Assembly: GCA_015183035.1 (NCBI GenBank)
Contig: JACZZP010000005.1
Location: forward strand, 1,860,001 to 1,924,000
From: Meloidogyne chitwoodi
Taxonomy: Eukaryota > Nematoda > Chromadorea > Rhabditida > Meloidogynidae
Length of the DNA: 64,000 nucleotides
Direction of reading: 5' to 3'
Under the pieces are notes generated by a model. The model did not search any database. It had not been told where the DNA came from and worked only from the letters and a program-made list of their open reading frames with translations. A program made the translations under genes and the position numbers. This document shows, piece after piece, positions 1-11,887 of the stretch; within the stretch, counting starts at the first letter, position 1; the number at the start of each line of letters is the position of its first letter.

Positions 1-554
1 TCTAAATTTTCTTTTAAAATTAAATTTTTATTTATTTCAATCATTTCCCCTTTTTGATTTTTTAAAATTTTCTTCTTATTTATTATTTTTTCAATATTAT
101 GTTTTTTTGATTTTTGTTTTGATTCTGGTAATTTAATTTCGCTAATTTCTGACTTTTTAGATTCTTCTGATTCATTAAAATTTTCTAAATTTATTTTTTT
201 AAAACTTTCTTCATTTTTATCAGAATTATTATTTTCTTCTTTTTCTTTTTTATTTTCATCTAAATTATTTTCATTTATTTTTTCTAAATTAATTTCTTTT
301 TTATTTTTTGATTCTTTCTTTTTATTATTATATTTATTATTATTATTTTTTGTTTTTTTAATAATAACATCATTTGTTGTATTCAATATTTTATTATGTA
401 TAATATTATTTTCCCATTCTTCTCTATCTTTATCGGTAAAAATACGAGAATTTAATTTCTCGTTTTTTATTAATTCAATAATTTCATTGATAGATTCATA
501 AGGAATAAATTCAATTAGATCATTAGCTATTTGATCTTCTCCAACTATTTCCAT
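1..554 (-). CDS. Lys/Asn/Glu-rich hypothetical protein, 3' end outside window
   Basis: An open frame runs from an ATG at 554-552 to the window edge without a stop, about 184 codons. The first 60 or so residues (MEIVGEDQIANDLIEFIPY, then an isoleucine-rich stretch) look like a small folded segment. The rest is Lys/Asn/Glu/Ser-rich and probably disordered, with runs of KK, NNN and EE. No signal peptide is visible. I do not recognise a domain. The frame upstream of the ATG stays open for some codons, so the start is the first ATG rather than a forced choice. Whether this is a first exon or the whole gene cannot be decided here. A real gene is likely because a long frame in DNA this AT-rich is not expected by chance. 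Confidence 0.55.
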   Translation of the reverse strand, partial: MEIVGEDQIANDLIEFIPYESINEIIELIKNEKLNSRIFTDKDREEWENNIIHNKILNTTNDVIIKKTKNNNNKYNNKKKESKNKKEINLEKINENNLDENKKEKEENNNSDKNEESFKKINLENFNESEESKKSEISEIKLPESKQKSKKHNIEKIINKKKILKNQKGEMIEINKNLILKENL

Positions 555-831
555 TTCTAAATTAAAATAAATTAAATAAATTGTTAAATAAATTAGACTA
601 ACGTCTATTAATTTATTTTATAAAAATAATAGCTATTTTAGACAATTTGGAATAAATTATTAATAAATTTAAATATCCATATTCACTAAAAAAAGTATTT
701 TTTTCACTGCAGAGAATGAAGAGGTCACATTTAGCGGAAAGACGGTTTCCTATAAAACTCGACCGTCGTTCAGCTTGAGTGACATACTTTATTTAATTAA
801 TATTTTTAATTAATAATTCATAAATACTAAT
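555..831. other. Intergenic, nothing recognised
   Basis: AT-rich spacer between two minus-strand genes. A short less AT-rich patch around 710-785 has no open frame or clear hairpin. I see no RNA gene. Confidence 0.4.
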
Positions 832-1779
832 CTAATCTTTTAGGACATTTAAAATGTAAAAGTTTTGAAATTTTAATAAAAAAAGATTAAATTTAAAATA
901 AATTATATAAGTACTTTTAAAAAGTTTTCTACGAAAATCTGTATATGCTGTTTTGTTCATTAATTCTCTTATTTTTATCAAATGTTGAATTTTTAATAAT
1001 TTTTTAAATCCTTCAATATCTGGTTCATCTATCCTGTTCGTCAATTTTCCATCATCTATTAAACTAATCCATTCATTATTAAATTTTTGGTCATCATTTA
1101 TTTCTTGATTTACTAGTTTCTAAATATAATTAATTTATTCATTTTTTAATTAAATATTTTTATGTTTTAGAGAATTAAAAGGTAATTTTCCTAAAAAGAA
1201 TTTCATAAATTAAATCATTAAAATAATATTTATTAATTTATATTCAAAAAAAACCTGTAATCCTGAATCTTTACTTTCTGCCATTTTAATACCTATCAAA
1301 TATTTTAGAGCTTCAAACCATCCAAAATAAATTTTTTTATTTTGATATAAATTATATAAATTTTCTATAATAAAAATTGAGTCATATTTTCGTTGAATTT
1401 TAAATTTAGACTTTTCCCATAATAATTTTATTAAATTTTTAAATCTACAACATCCCCAATTATTAACTATTTTTGAACGTTTTTCACAACAATTTGAATA
1501 AATTATATTTTCCATCCATGTATACCAAACAAATAAATGTGCGGATAAAATATTTGCATTCTTTTTTATGCCATATTTTGTTCCCAATGAATTTAAGTAA
1601 TGTTTTCCCAATTGTTCTTTACTTCGAAAAACTAAAATTAAAAATATTTAATTATATTTATAATTTTTTAATTAGAAATAGATAAAAGTACAGAATATAA
1701 TATTTAACCGAGAACAGAACATGAAATTTTCGGACCTTTTTTGCCAGTTTTGTTGGAAACTTATTAAAGGGAATGGCAT
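832..1779 (-). CDS. Hypothetical protein, 250 aa, three exons
   Basis: Three exons join in phase: 1779-1692, 1631-1255 and 1119-832 (753 nt with TAG stop). The introns are 60 and 135 bp and have GT..AG ends. The protein has Cys pairs and a Trp-rich central part (for example FVWYTWMENIIY and NNWGCC) and a Lys/Ile-rich C-terminus. No signal peptide or known domain was recognised. The long middle exon is the best supported part. The first exon (start MPFPLISFQQNW) and the extreme C-terminus, which reads like intron sequence, are weaker. A GT at the end of the codons for RRKLFK could be an alternative donor leading to another last exon. Confidence 0.45.
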
Positions 1780-2167
1780 TGAGAGGCACAGCTTTTCTAT
1801 ACTTATATTGATTTTTTAATATCTTATTTTTTATGATTAATTTGTTTCAAAAATTGCTTAATTATGTATAAAACGAAAAAAGAATTAATAATTTTTGTTA
1901 AGTTTGAAAAAGTTACAACAAAAAATAAAGTGTTCGCCCAATTTTCTACAGATTAGCTCAAGAAAGAGGCTGACCGATACTTTTAAAAATGATCAAAATT
2001 GAAATTGTATTACTTTTAAAAATCTATTTAAATTTATCAAATAAATATTTTATTAATTAATAATCTCGGTCTCAGCCAGACTCCACAATACTCTAACTAA
2101 GCTTTTCTACTATTTGCCGATCTATTATTACCTATATTAATTTAATTTAATAATTTAAAATAAATTT
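1780..2167. other. Intergenic, nothing recognised
   Basis: AT-rich DNA with no sustained open frame on either strand. The stretch 1920-2120 is slightly more balanced in composition but shows no repeat ends or RNA-like fold that I can support. Confidence 0.4.
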
Positions 2168-5100
2168 TTAAAATAAAAAATTATATTTACTATTATAATC
2201 GATAAGTCCAAAATTTTCACAAAATATTTTATAATCTACTTCGTATAATAATCTTAGTAATCTTGTTTTAAGGCCAAGCTCACTTTTAAATCTTTTTATT
2301 AATTCAGGATCTTTTTCAAATTTATCAGTTAAATATTCATTATGTTCATCTTTAAGAATTTCTTTCATTAGATTAATATTTTCATTAATATTAATTTCAT
2401 TATTATTTTTAATTTTATTTAAATTTGTTAATAATAAATTATCAAATTCATCCCAATTATTTTTATCATTCCTTTTATTTAATTCTTCTTCAAATATTTT
2501 AATAAATTTAATCAAAGCATTTATTGAAAATGAATTATCAATCATAACATTATAAATATATTCTTTTATTTTATATATTATTTCTTGTAATTTATTTATT
2601 ATTAAATTATTTGATATTTTTTCTAATTTTAATATTATTTTTTCTTCAAGTTTAATTAATTTATTAAATAAAAGAGCTTTTGATAATCTAAATACTGTAG
2701 TTCCTCCTTCAATTATTGTCTCATCAACATTATCTTCTTCTTCTTCTTCTTCATCATCACTTTCACGTTGTGATTTATTTATTCTAATTATTTTTTTATA
2801 TAAATACCATTTATAATTTTCATCAATATTCCCTATATTTAAATTTATTTAAATTAATTTATTTTTTAAAATATTATTTTTCTTTTTATTTAATTAAAAA
2901 ATTTTCTATTTTCTTACATATTTGCAAAATTTGAGGAAATGTTTCTTCCAATGTTCCTAAATTTTCTGCTCCAATAAAATTAAAAAGTCTTGTTTTTGAG
3001 TCCATTTCCCTAAAAACATCAACAAAAGAGCCAGATTGACCAATTAATATTTCTATATTTAATCGATGTATATCCTGTATTTGTTTAATATTATTATTAT
3101 TATTTATATATATTTCTGCTATTTTTTTTAATTGTTTTTTATTTGAACAATTAATTTCTGTTTGTTGATCAAGATTGGGGTTTTCCTAAAAAATTGAAAA
3201 AAAATATTTAACTCATTAATTTATTTTTTTTAAAAATACATTAACAGGTAATCCCAATGAAACACTTATAATGACATTCCATAATTCACATTCTTTTATA
3301 ACAAAATCATTGACCCATTTATTAACAAAAGAATGAACTAGACAAAGTCTTTTACGTATATTTTGATCATTTAATTCTTTTAAATTAATTAATTTATGTC
3401 CTTTTTGTAAAAATTCTAAATATTTTTCACTTATATTATCATTCCAATTAAAATTATATTCTGTAAAATAACCAAAATTTTTAGTAAAATTAACAAAATA
3501 ATTTAAAGTATCTTCTTTTGTTAAAACTTTATCTCCATTAAATGTAAAAGCTTCAATAAAATATTTATAACGCCAAAAAACTGCTTCCATTATTAATAAA
3601 TTATTATTATTTTTTATTATTAATTCATTTTCTTTATTTATTTCTATTAATTCATTAGAAGAATTAGATTTATTTAAATAATTTTTATATAAATTAATTA
3701 AATCAATTGTATGTTTATCTGTTGGTTCTTGGCACATTTCGGCAATATCTCTCTAAAAAATATTTTTTTTATTAAAAAATTAATTAATTTTTAATTAATT
3801 AATATTCTATTATATTTATTTAATTAATAACTGTAATTATTATCTCTTTTTAAACTGCCTTAGGATTTAATAAATTCAAGCAAAACTTAATTGCTTTCTC
3901 CTAATTAACTAAAAATCAAAAAACAATTATATAACTAAGGCCAGGCATCCAACCTTGGTTAACCCTTAAATTTATACTCAGTAGGTTATCACTACACAAT
4001 TATGGTTAGATTTTATTAAAACCTTAGAGATATTTAAGTTTTACATATTATTAATATTGTTTAAATTAATAAGAAAAAATTATTTAATTAATTAAATAAA
4101 TATATACCTTTTGTAAATCATTAAAATATTCTTCATTTAGATCATTTTGTTCATTATCAAAAGTTTGATTTTCAACTATTTGTTTTGTTTTTTCCTCTTC
4201 TTTCAAATTAATGTTCTATAAATTAATTAATTAATTAATTATTATATATTTATTACCTGCATTTGTTCAAAATGCTCAAATAAGTTTTTTAATATAAAAA
4301 AGTTTTTAATAGTATCATCAGATATATTAATATCTTTTAATTTTTTACATATCTGACAGAGAAAATTATAACCTCCTTTTAATGCTAATGCTTCTGGATT
4401 TGTTGCTTTTTTTAATTTTTTTGAATCTAAATTTTTTTTTAATAATTATTAAGTATTTATTTATTTTATAACCTTCTGATTCATTAAATTCAATTATAAA
4501 TTCATTAAGAAAATTTATATGTAAATCTTGTACCAAAATTAAAAATTTTTCATTATCTTCTTTATTTTCTTGTTTTATTATTTTATCAAAATTAAATTCA
4601 CATTCTTCTTTATTAATATATTTTATATAAATATTATAAAGATTATTTAACTTTAAATTTATATTTAAATTTTTTACATCTTTAATAGAATCAATAAAAA
4701 TTAAATATTTAATTTTAAAAATTTTCCAATCATTATTTTTGTTTAATTTATATTCAAGTGAATGTAAGATAATAAGAATATTAAGAATATATTTAATTTT
4801 TAGGCTTTCATCTTCATTCCATTTATTATAAAAAAATAATATAATCCCTTTTATTTCCTCAACATCTAAATAAATAAATAAATATTTTTATTTAAAATAA
4901 TAATTTACTATAATCAAATAAATCCATTAATTTTAAATAATTATTTTCAACATTTTTAAATCCAAGAAAAAACTCTAAAAGTCTATATTTAGCTCCCCAT
5001 TGTTTCAATAACATAATTTGTAATTTTCTATCATAATTAACAAGTTCATTTAAAATTTCTGGTAATATTAATTTTCTAGCTTCAATTATTTTATTATAAT

Positions 5101-6200
5101 TACATAAATATTCATTATTATTATTATTTAAAATTATTTGAATTAATTCATATAATTCACAAATAATTTTATTTAAATCAATATTTAAATATTTTTTTTC
5201 GTTAACAATTCTTCTAAAAATAAATTTTTCTCCAAAATTAATTAATATTTTAAATTGATTTTCAAAAATATTATTTTTTAAATTATTAGCAATATTTTTT
5301 AATAAAAGTGGATATGTTAAATTAAATTCTGCAAATATTGTTTCTTCACTCTGATATTTGTGAGAGATTAATTTTATAAAATATTGCAAAGGTTTTATTA
5401 ATTTAACTAAATTAATTTAATTAATTAAAAAATTATTTTATAATTTTTTTAAATAATTATAAATAAAAAAATAAAATTAAAAAAATGCTAACAATTTTGT
5501 TCATTAATTTGTTTAAAAATTATATTTGAATCAAAATTAGTATTTTCTCCTTTTACAATTTTTTTTACAATTTCTTTTACAATTCTTTCTCCAAATTCAC
5601 AAATTTTATTATTATTTTTATTATTTAAAATTCCTTTTTTTAAATAAGTAAAATGTCCTATAATAATATCACATTCTCTATTATTTTTATCAAAATTTTT
5701 AGTTATATTCATATTGTGTATTCTTCTTTTTCCTTCTTTTAAACCTTTTTTTACTAATCTAAAAAAATAAAAATAAAAGAATAATTGTTTATTTTATATA
5801 CAAATTTTAATTATTTCCAAAAATAATAAATCTTCCTATTTTTTAAAATATATTTAAAAAATATTAACCTAATTCCTTGAAGCATCATCCAAATATTATT
5901 AACATTTTGTTCATCCATTTGTTCATTTATAAATTCATTTTCTGCATTTTTAATTTCATTCATCATTGATATCCAATGTCCATCATTTTCTAAATTTATT
6001 TCTGCTTGTACCATTTCCAAAATTTCATTTTCAATTTCGTATTTTAAAACCAAAAAATTAGCATTACAAATATTTAAATAATTATTTTCTTTTTCAGAAA
6101 ATATTTTTTCATAAAACAAATCAAGATTAGTTAAATTATTATTAGTAACTACATTTTTAATTAATAAAAATAGAAAAATTATTTTTAAAATTGTACACAT
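2168..6200 (-). CDS. Large secreted Asn/Lys/Ile-rich protein, about 1070 aa, nine exons
   Basis: Nine exons join in phase: 6200-5869, 5758-5493, 5406-4909, 4865-4473, 4426-4257, 4215-4108, 3752-3240, 3185-2918 and 2832-2168. Together they make 3213 nt, 1070 codons plus stop. Most introns are 41-110 bp; the one at 4107-3753 is 355 bp. The start MCTILKIIFLFLLIKNVVT is a typical signal peptide. After it the chain is Asn/Lys/Glu/Leu-rich with predicted helices, an acidic run (EEEEE near the start of the last exon) and few cysteines. No known domain was recognised. Secretion is inferred from the leader. Other Asn-rich secreted proteins in the window (54999-59082, 41450-42949, 62380-63912) have the same style, but I cannot show homology by eye. 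The exact phase agreement over nine exons makes a functional gene likely. Confidence 0.75.
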
Positions 6201-6729
6201 TATTTTTAATTAATTAATTAATATTTTTATTTAACTAAAATATAAATATTTATTTTTTTATAATTAATCAAAAAAATATATAAAATTGTTAAAAATTTAT
6301 ATAATAATTAGAAAGTAGCTAAATAGTGAATTATTTATTTTATTTTTGAAAGTCTGCTTTTTAATTAAAAAATATATAATTTCGATATATTTATTTATTA
6401 ATATTTCATAAAAATAATATTTCATCATCTTATGTATAATTTTTTTTACGAAATACAAAAGTAACATCTAAAAAATAAATAAATAAATATATTAATTGAC
6501 TAGGATAAAAATAATTAAAGTGCAAAGTTAAGAAATAAATTTTGTTATTTTTTTTTAATAAAAGTACTAATTTGTAAATAAAAATGAAATATTTCTTTCA
6601 GAATAATATTTAATTTTTAAAATTATAAAAATTAAAATGTTTTTTATGCAAAAATAAAACAGACTAAAAAATATAAATATTTATATTAAAAACGAAATTA
6701 AATTGAAATATAATTATCTCTTATTTTTT
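6201..6729. other. Intergenic, nothing recognised
   Basis: A 529-bp AT-rich spacer between the secreted-protein gene and the receptor gene, both on the minus strand. It is mostly short A and T runs, with no gene, element ends or strong hairpin. The 5' end of the downstream gene and the promoter of the gene at 6200 must lie here. Confidence 0.4.
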
Positions 6730-8485
6730 TTATTTCCACGCTTGACTTAACATTTTAAAATGTTCTTCCATACTTTGATTTTTATTAATTAATTCTCCAT
6801 TTAAATTTTTTATTTGATTTATACTATTTTTATTAATTATTCCCGTCTCTTCTGGTTTAATTTTATTTGAACAATTACAACAAAATAATTTTCTAATAAA
6901 CATAGAAAATCTTTTTCGAAGTATAGGATGGTGACTAATATTATTAAAAAATAAAATTTAAATTTTTTTAAAATTAGGTATATATTTACATACGTTATTA
7001 CAGTTATTTCAATAATAATATTCAATATTGAACTAATAACAATATTAAATTGAATAATATTTTTAGATTTAGAATCATCAATTAATTTTAATAATGGACA
7101 TAAAATAATTAAAAATAATATAAAAATATTTAAAAGATAACAAAAAAATATTGGTCCCAATTGTTTTGATGTTCTAATATTTTCAAGTAACTAAAATTAA
7201 ATTATTTAATTTTTAATAATAAACAAAATAACATTAATTGGTTGTTGAGAATTTAATATTATTATTTAAAAATTAATATTTATTTTGATTTATTTATTTT
7301 TTAATGAGAGGGTGATTTGAGAAAGATATTTAATTATTTATTTTTTTATATTTTTAATTTTTGGAAAGGAAAAAAATTAAATTAAAATTGTTTTTTCTTA
7401 CTTGAAATTTCTCACTCAATGGATATCCATTTCCTGTTGGCATAAATTGATTATATTTACGTTTATTATAAATACCCATAGCAAGTATTAACTAAAAAAT
7501 TAAATTAGTAATTAATTTTTTTAATTAAAAAAATATATATTTACAAAATATTCAATTAAATTAAATATAAGAGAGATTGCCAAAGTAATATAATTAATTA
7601 ATGATAATTGATATGACTCCACTATAAGACAATTAATTAAAGCAATTAATATCTAAATTTTAAAAATTAATAATTATTTAATAATTAATTTAATTACAGC
7701 AATTAAAATCCAACAAATTGAAAAATATTTTATTTGATATTTTTCATAAGTTTTATAAAAATAAGTAGCTAATAGGCGTTCAACAATTAAAACATGGCCA
7801 ATTATATTTCGAAAAAAACTTACTAATACTCCCAAACTCTAAAAAAAATTAATATTTATTTTAAAAATTGTATATTTTATTTTTTTATATTTTTTTTTCA
7901 ATGTTTCAAAGGTCATAAATTGAAAGGCAAATGATAGTAGGGAAGTGACTTTTGAGTCGGTTTTTGGGATTATCGAAAGATATTATTGGATTTTTATTTT
8001 TATTTAATGTCAGACTAAGTCAGAGAGAACGTAAAAATTTTAATAAATTATCTAAAAAATGATCAGTGCTTTGGTATCAGAGTTATGTAGGTATGTATTT
8101 GTTAACATAAAATTTCCTCATATTAATTATCTTTTCTAAAAGTTTTTTCTTGTTTTTTGTCCATTAGTCATTAGAGGAATTTATGTAATTTAAATTTATT
8201 TTTTATTTTAATTAAAAATTAAAATACAAGAAAAATTCTAATATCATTATAAACAATTTGTTCAAAAATATGAATGCAGCGAATAATTTCAAAACCAAGA
8301 ATTGAGAAACTTTGAATAATTAAAACTAATTTTAAATTTGGATGAAGTAATTTTGTTTTAATTAAAATAAATAAATTAATTATTGAAATTAATAAAGCAG
8401 GTGGATGAATAATTAATAATTCAATCCAATCAAATAAATAATTTAATTTATTAAAAATTAATAATTGTGAAGTTATTAAATCCAT
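6730..8485 (-). CDS. Sre-family nematode chemoreceptor (7TM), 332 aa
   Basis: Six exons join in phase: 8485-8228, 7838-7698, 7652-7545, 7491-7402, 7190-6994 and 6934-6730 (999 nt). The length of 332 aa fits the Sre family of nematode 7TM G-protein-coupled chemoreceptors. Several hydrophobic segments are visible, beginning with the one around LLIIHPPALLISIINLFILI. Two family hallmarks can be read: VERLLATYFYKTYE in exon 2, matching the ERxxAT...YE block after TM3, and HHPILRKRF after the last membrane segment, matching the HPxxRKR tail. The C-terminus is basic, with a CC pair. The expected role is sensory signalling at the plasma membrane of chemosensory neurons; that role is family knowledge. 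Intron 1 is long (386 bp), the others short. No breaks were seen. Confidence 0.85.
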
Positions 8486-8963
8486 ATAAAATTAAATTAT
8501 TTAAAAATTATTTTTATTTATTTTTAAGAATTTTTTTTATAAATAATTATTTTTTGCTCATTAATTTAGCAATATATTTAAATAATAAATTTATATTTTG
8601 TATTTATTTCAATGTTTGGTCTAATTAATTTTTAAATAATATTTAATTAGATTCGCATAACTTTATTTTTATAAAAATGTTTTTAGTTAGCGTGTTAATT
8701 AGAAACATTTATTAAAATTATATAAACATAATTAGTAAATAATTATTTTTAATTAAAAAATGTTAAATAAATATATATTAATATATTTATTATTGAATTA
8801 TAGTAAATTAATCATATTATTTTAATAATTTATTTTAACAATTAATAATAATTAAATAACAAAATTATTTTAGATTAAAAAATATGAAGAAAATTAAAAT
8901 AAATCAACATATTATAATTAAATCAATCTTATCTACACCCTGCTTTTAGTTACTTTGTTTTTC
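8486..8963. other. Intergenic, nothing recognised
   Basis: A 478-bp stretch of very high A+T between the receptor gene's start and the end of the next minus-strand gene. No open frame or repeat ends were seen. Confidence 0.4.
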
Positions 8964-11226
8964 TTAATCTTCATAAAATTCTTCAGCAACATAATGCTTG
9001 GAAATGTCATAGAGAAAAGGTTTTGACTTTAAATCATCACCAAAATTAGTTTCAACTGAACAACAATCAAAATTAAGAAATGGACGATAATATTCAAAAT
9101 TTTCTTTTAATAATATAGCTTTATCTTTAAATTAATAAATTTTTAAATAAATTTTTTATAATTTTCTTACAAATTTTTTCTCCATTATGAGTGAAAAAAA
9201 TATAAGGTAATGTATTAATTTTTAGAGGTGGATAAACTAATCCACAACCAATAATATCATTATTTTTAATTGAAAATTGAGGAAAAGTAAGAAACTTTTC
9301 ATTGTATTGAAAGACAGAAAATACTTTACAATAGGCCATTAAAGCTACGAAATTGTTTTCGTTTCTAAGACCCATCACCATCAATGCAGCTTGTCTTTGA
9401 ACTTGAATTTTAATTTCATAATAAAATAATGTAAATGTTGTATAATTCAAACACCACTGATTGTGAGACAATCCAGAATTTTCGATTGGTTTATTAAAAA
9501 AATTACTCGCTCTTATAACAGCTAATTTGTTCTCTCCTAAATTATTTTATTAAAGTATTTAAATGTAGCAACGAAAAATAAATCATTCAATAAAAAAAAC
9601 TTGTTAAAAATTGCCAGACTTTTAATACATTTGTAATTTTGGCTCTACCTTAGGACATGCGTCCCATCAAAGTATATGCGTCCCATTAGTAAAAAAAGTA
9701 TTTTTTCAAATTATTTATTTTTTGTTATTGCCTTGCTTAAGGGCCAACAAGCAAAATATGGAAAATAAAAATTGTTTAAAAATTTAATAAAATTTTCGAA
9801 TAATTGAAATTAATCATTTATAGTTGGTACTGAGTTCTTATTTTTTCAATTAAATGTTGAAAGATTTTGTTATTTTCATAATAACGTCTGAACATGTACT
9901 GGTAAAGGTAAGAAAGTAGCAAATTTTTATTTGTTCCGTGAAGATGTCGTAGACTAGTTTTAAGAGCTCCCCAAGTAGCTTAAAAAGAAATCTATGTTTC
10001 GATGGTAGAATTAATTTAGTACTATTTTTAAATTTGTTTTAGACACACAAGGCACTATAATAAAACATTCTGGAAGTGGGCAACTTGAAGTTTTTTAATA
10101 TTATTTAACCCAAATGGGAAAAGAAATTCAACCTTATGAATGTTAAAATTTTTTATTTAATGTTCTGTTGTCCCTTGAGCAAGGAAATATAATAAAGACT
10201 TAAATTTATAAAAAATTTAACCATTTTTAAATATAAATTAATATTCATATACTTTGATGGGACGCATATACTAGTTTTGGGACGCATGTCACTTGATGGG
10301 ACGCATATACTTTGATGGGACGCATGTCCTAAGGTAGAGCCGTAATTTTAATACCCAAATGGAACTACTGATAAACCGTAAACTCCGAATATAACTAGTT
10401 AAAAATATAAAAAATCTACCTCTTTCTTCTCTACAATTAACATATTCAATATTTGTGTCACTTCTAATTTGAATAAATCCATTCCCATTCATACAAAAAA
10501 CATTTGGATTTTCAGTGTTTACACAATTCATTTCACAACATGGATATTTTGAGTCAATTAATTTCCATTTGTTTGAAATATGTACAAAACACTGAAAAGA
10601 TTAAAATATAATTTTAAGTAAATAAATTTAAAAAATAAACTGACCACTCTTTGTCCCTCTATTAATAGTCTTAATCCAAAGACATATTCTAACCTTTCAA
10701 TTCTTTTGCTAAGCGCAGCTATATCTTCATTAGTCTAAAATTAAAAAATTGATAATATTCCAGTTTATGTCCCTCCTTTTTTTCTTATTTTAATTTTGGC
10801 AAAATAAATAAAAAGAGGAAAATAGGGAGAAGTTATCAGGGGGACCAAAATGTAAATTTTAACAAAAATTGGTAATAATAAATTTAAATAATTAATTATT
10901 ATTTTTTAATGTTTTCAGCGCAAAACTTGAAATAAAAAAACTTTGCAATTATTAATATAATAATAATTTTACCACTGGAAGAGTAGATTCAGCTCTTTCA
11001 TTTAAAAGGCTAATTTGTGGGTCAGTACGATTTGAAAGAACATCCTTAATTAATTTTTAAATTAATTTTAGATTTTTTAAATACTTTATTAAATTTTTGC
11101 TGTAGAATTGGAACAATATTTAAAAAATTTATTCAGATAATTATTTTTTAGTTATAGCTCCAATCCTGCAGTATTTTCAAATTTTACCTTTCTGTACAAA
11201 TATAAATTTGAAGAGTTTTCAGACAT
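8964..11226 (-). CDS. SPRY-domain protein with N-terminal Cys module, 299 aa (SPRY copy 1, intact)
   Basis: Six exons join in phase: 11226-11188, 11044-10973, 10734-10645, 10591-10420, 9536-9171 and 9124-8964 (900 nt). There is no signal peptide (start MSENSSN). In order: a short Ser-rich N-terminus; a probable coiled coil (exons 2-3); a Cys-rich module of about 57 residues with NKWK, YPCCEMNCVN and FCMNGNGFIQI; then a SPRY domain with NNDIIGCGLVYPP and LPYIFFTHNGEKI, matching the family's GDVIGCG...FFTKNG core. The tail is SKHYVAEEFYED. SPRY domains bind protein partners; related SPRY proteins are expanded in cyst and root-knot nematodes, and some are effectors, but those carry leaders. Intron 4 (10419-9537) is long because it holds the element at 9641-10341. 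This is the only copy in the window that reads through to the end without a break. One donor is GTCAGT and one intron splits IC/Y, where the other copies have IG/G. Confidence 0.82.
9641..10341. mobile_element. Non-autonomous DNA transposon (MITE-like), 701 bp, hAT-type target duplication
   Basis: It lies in intron 4 of SPRY copy 1. The first 45 bp (starting GGCTCTACCTTAGGACATGC) and the last 45 bp (10297-10341) are perfect inverted repeats. The same 8 bp, GTAATTTT, flank both sides (9633-9640 and 10342-10349), as expected for an hAT-type insertion. The repeated core GGGACGCAT occurs twice at the left end and four times at the right. No transposase frame is present. The perfect ends and intact duplication suggest a fairly recent insertion. 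Confidence 0.88.
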
Positions 11227-11887
11227 TTTGAGAAATTTAATTAAAAAATAAATTCTGAAATTTTGTTTTAATATTTAAATTTAAAATATTAAAAAAAATG
11301 AACGAAAATAAATATAAAACGAGTTGACTAGTTTTTATATTCTTTTTATTTTATATAAAAAATAATATATGTAAAAGGCAATATATTTAAATATTTATTT
11401 ATTCATCTAGACAGGTATTAAGTATTTAAAACAATCAACTTGCTTTAGGCATATAATTGGAGAAAACTATGAGAAACTACACATAAATTATGATTTTATT
11501 GAAAAAATTTTTAACTAGAATTTTGCCCATCCCTGGTACTACTAGAACGATTAATCGAGTAACAACCTTCGGTTTACTAGTAGAGAAATAAACATAAGGT
11601 TGAACTAGTAGAAAATTGAATTGATGGGTAAAAGACTAGTGGGGCATTTTTAAATAATTTCCCATAATTTTTATATTGAATATATTGCTTTGATAATTAT
11701 AAATTTTCTTTTTTAAATAATAAGCCTAAAGCAATTTAGATGTCTATAAATACTAACTAAATCAATTAAAAATATCAAATAATTTTTCAAATTATTTTTT
11801 TTCTTTTAATATTCAAAAAATATTAATTTTTATTCAGTTTTAATAACTTTTTATTTTCAGCATTTTTTATTTATTAACTTTTATAAG
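11227..11887. promoter_or_regulatory. Shared 5' spacer of a head-to-head SPRY gene pair
   Basis: These 661 bp separate the ATG of SPRY copy 1 (minus) from that of copy 2 (plus), so both promoters must lie here. The spacer is partly mirrored: CTTGCTTTAGGC at about 11440 faces GCCTAAAGCAA at about 11726. The right block continues ATGTCTATAAATACTAAC, which holds a TATA-like TATAAATA. The left block has GGAGAAAACTATGAGAA. The same blocks recur at 18.9/19.2 kb, 45.8 kb and 52.65 kb. A bidirectional promoter is inference. A local patch at 11530-11640 with several ACTAGTAG-like words may be a separate small palindromic repeat. Confidence 0.45.

Noticed and set aside
3753..4107. Possible extra gene or tRNA in the 355-bp intron of the 1070-aa gene
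   Set aside because: A balanced-composition patch at 3940-3990 attracted attention but shows neither a tRNA fold nor an open frame.
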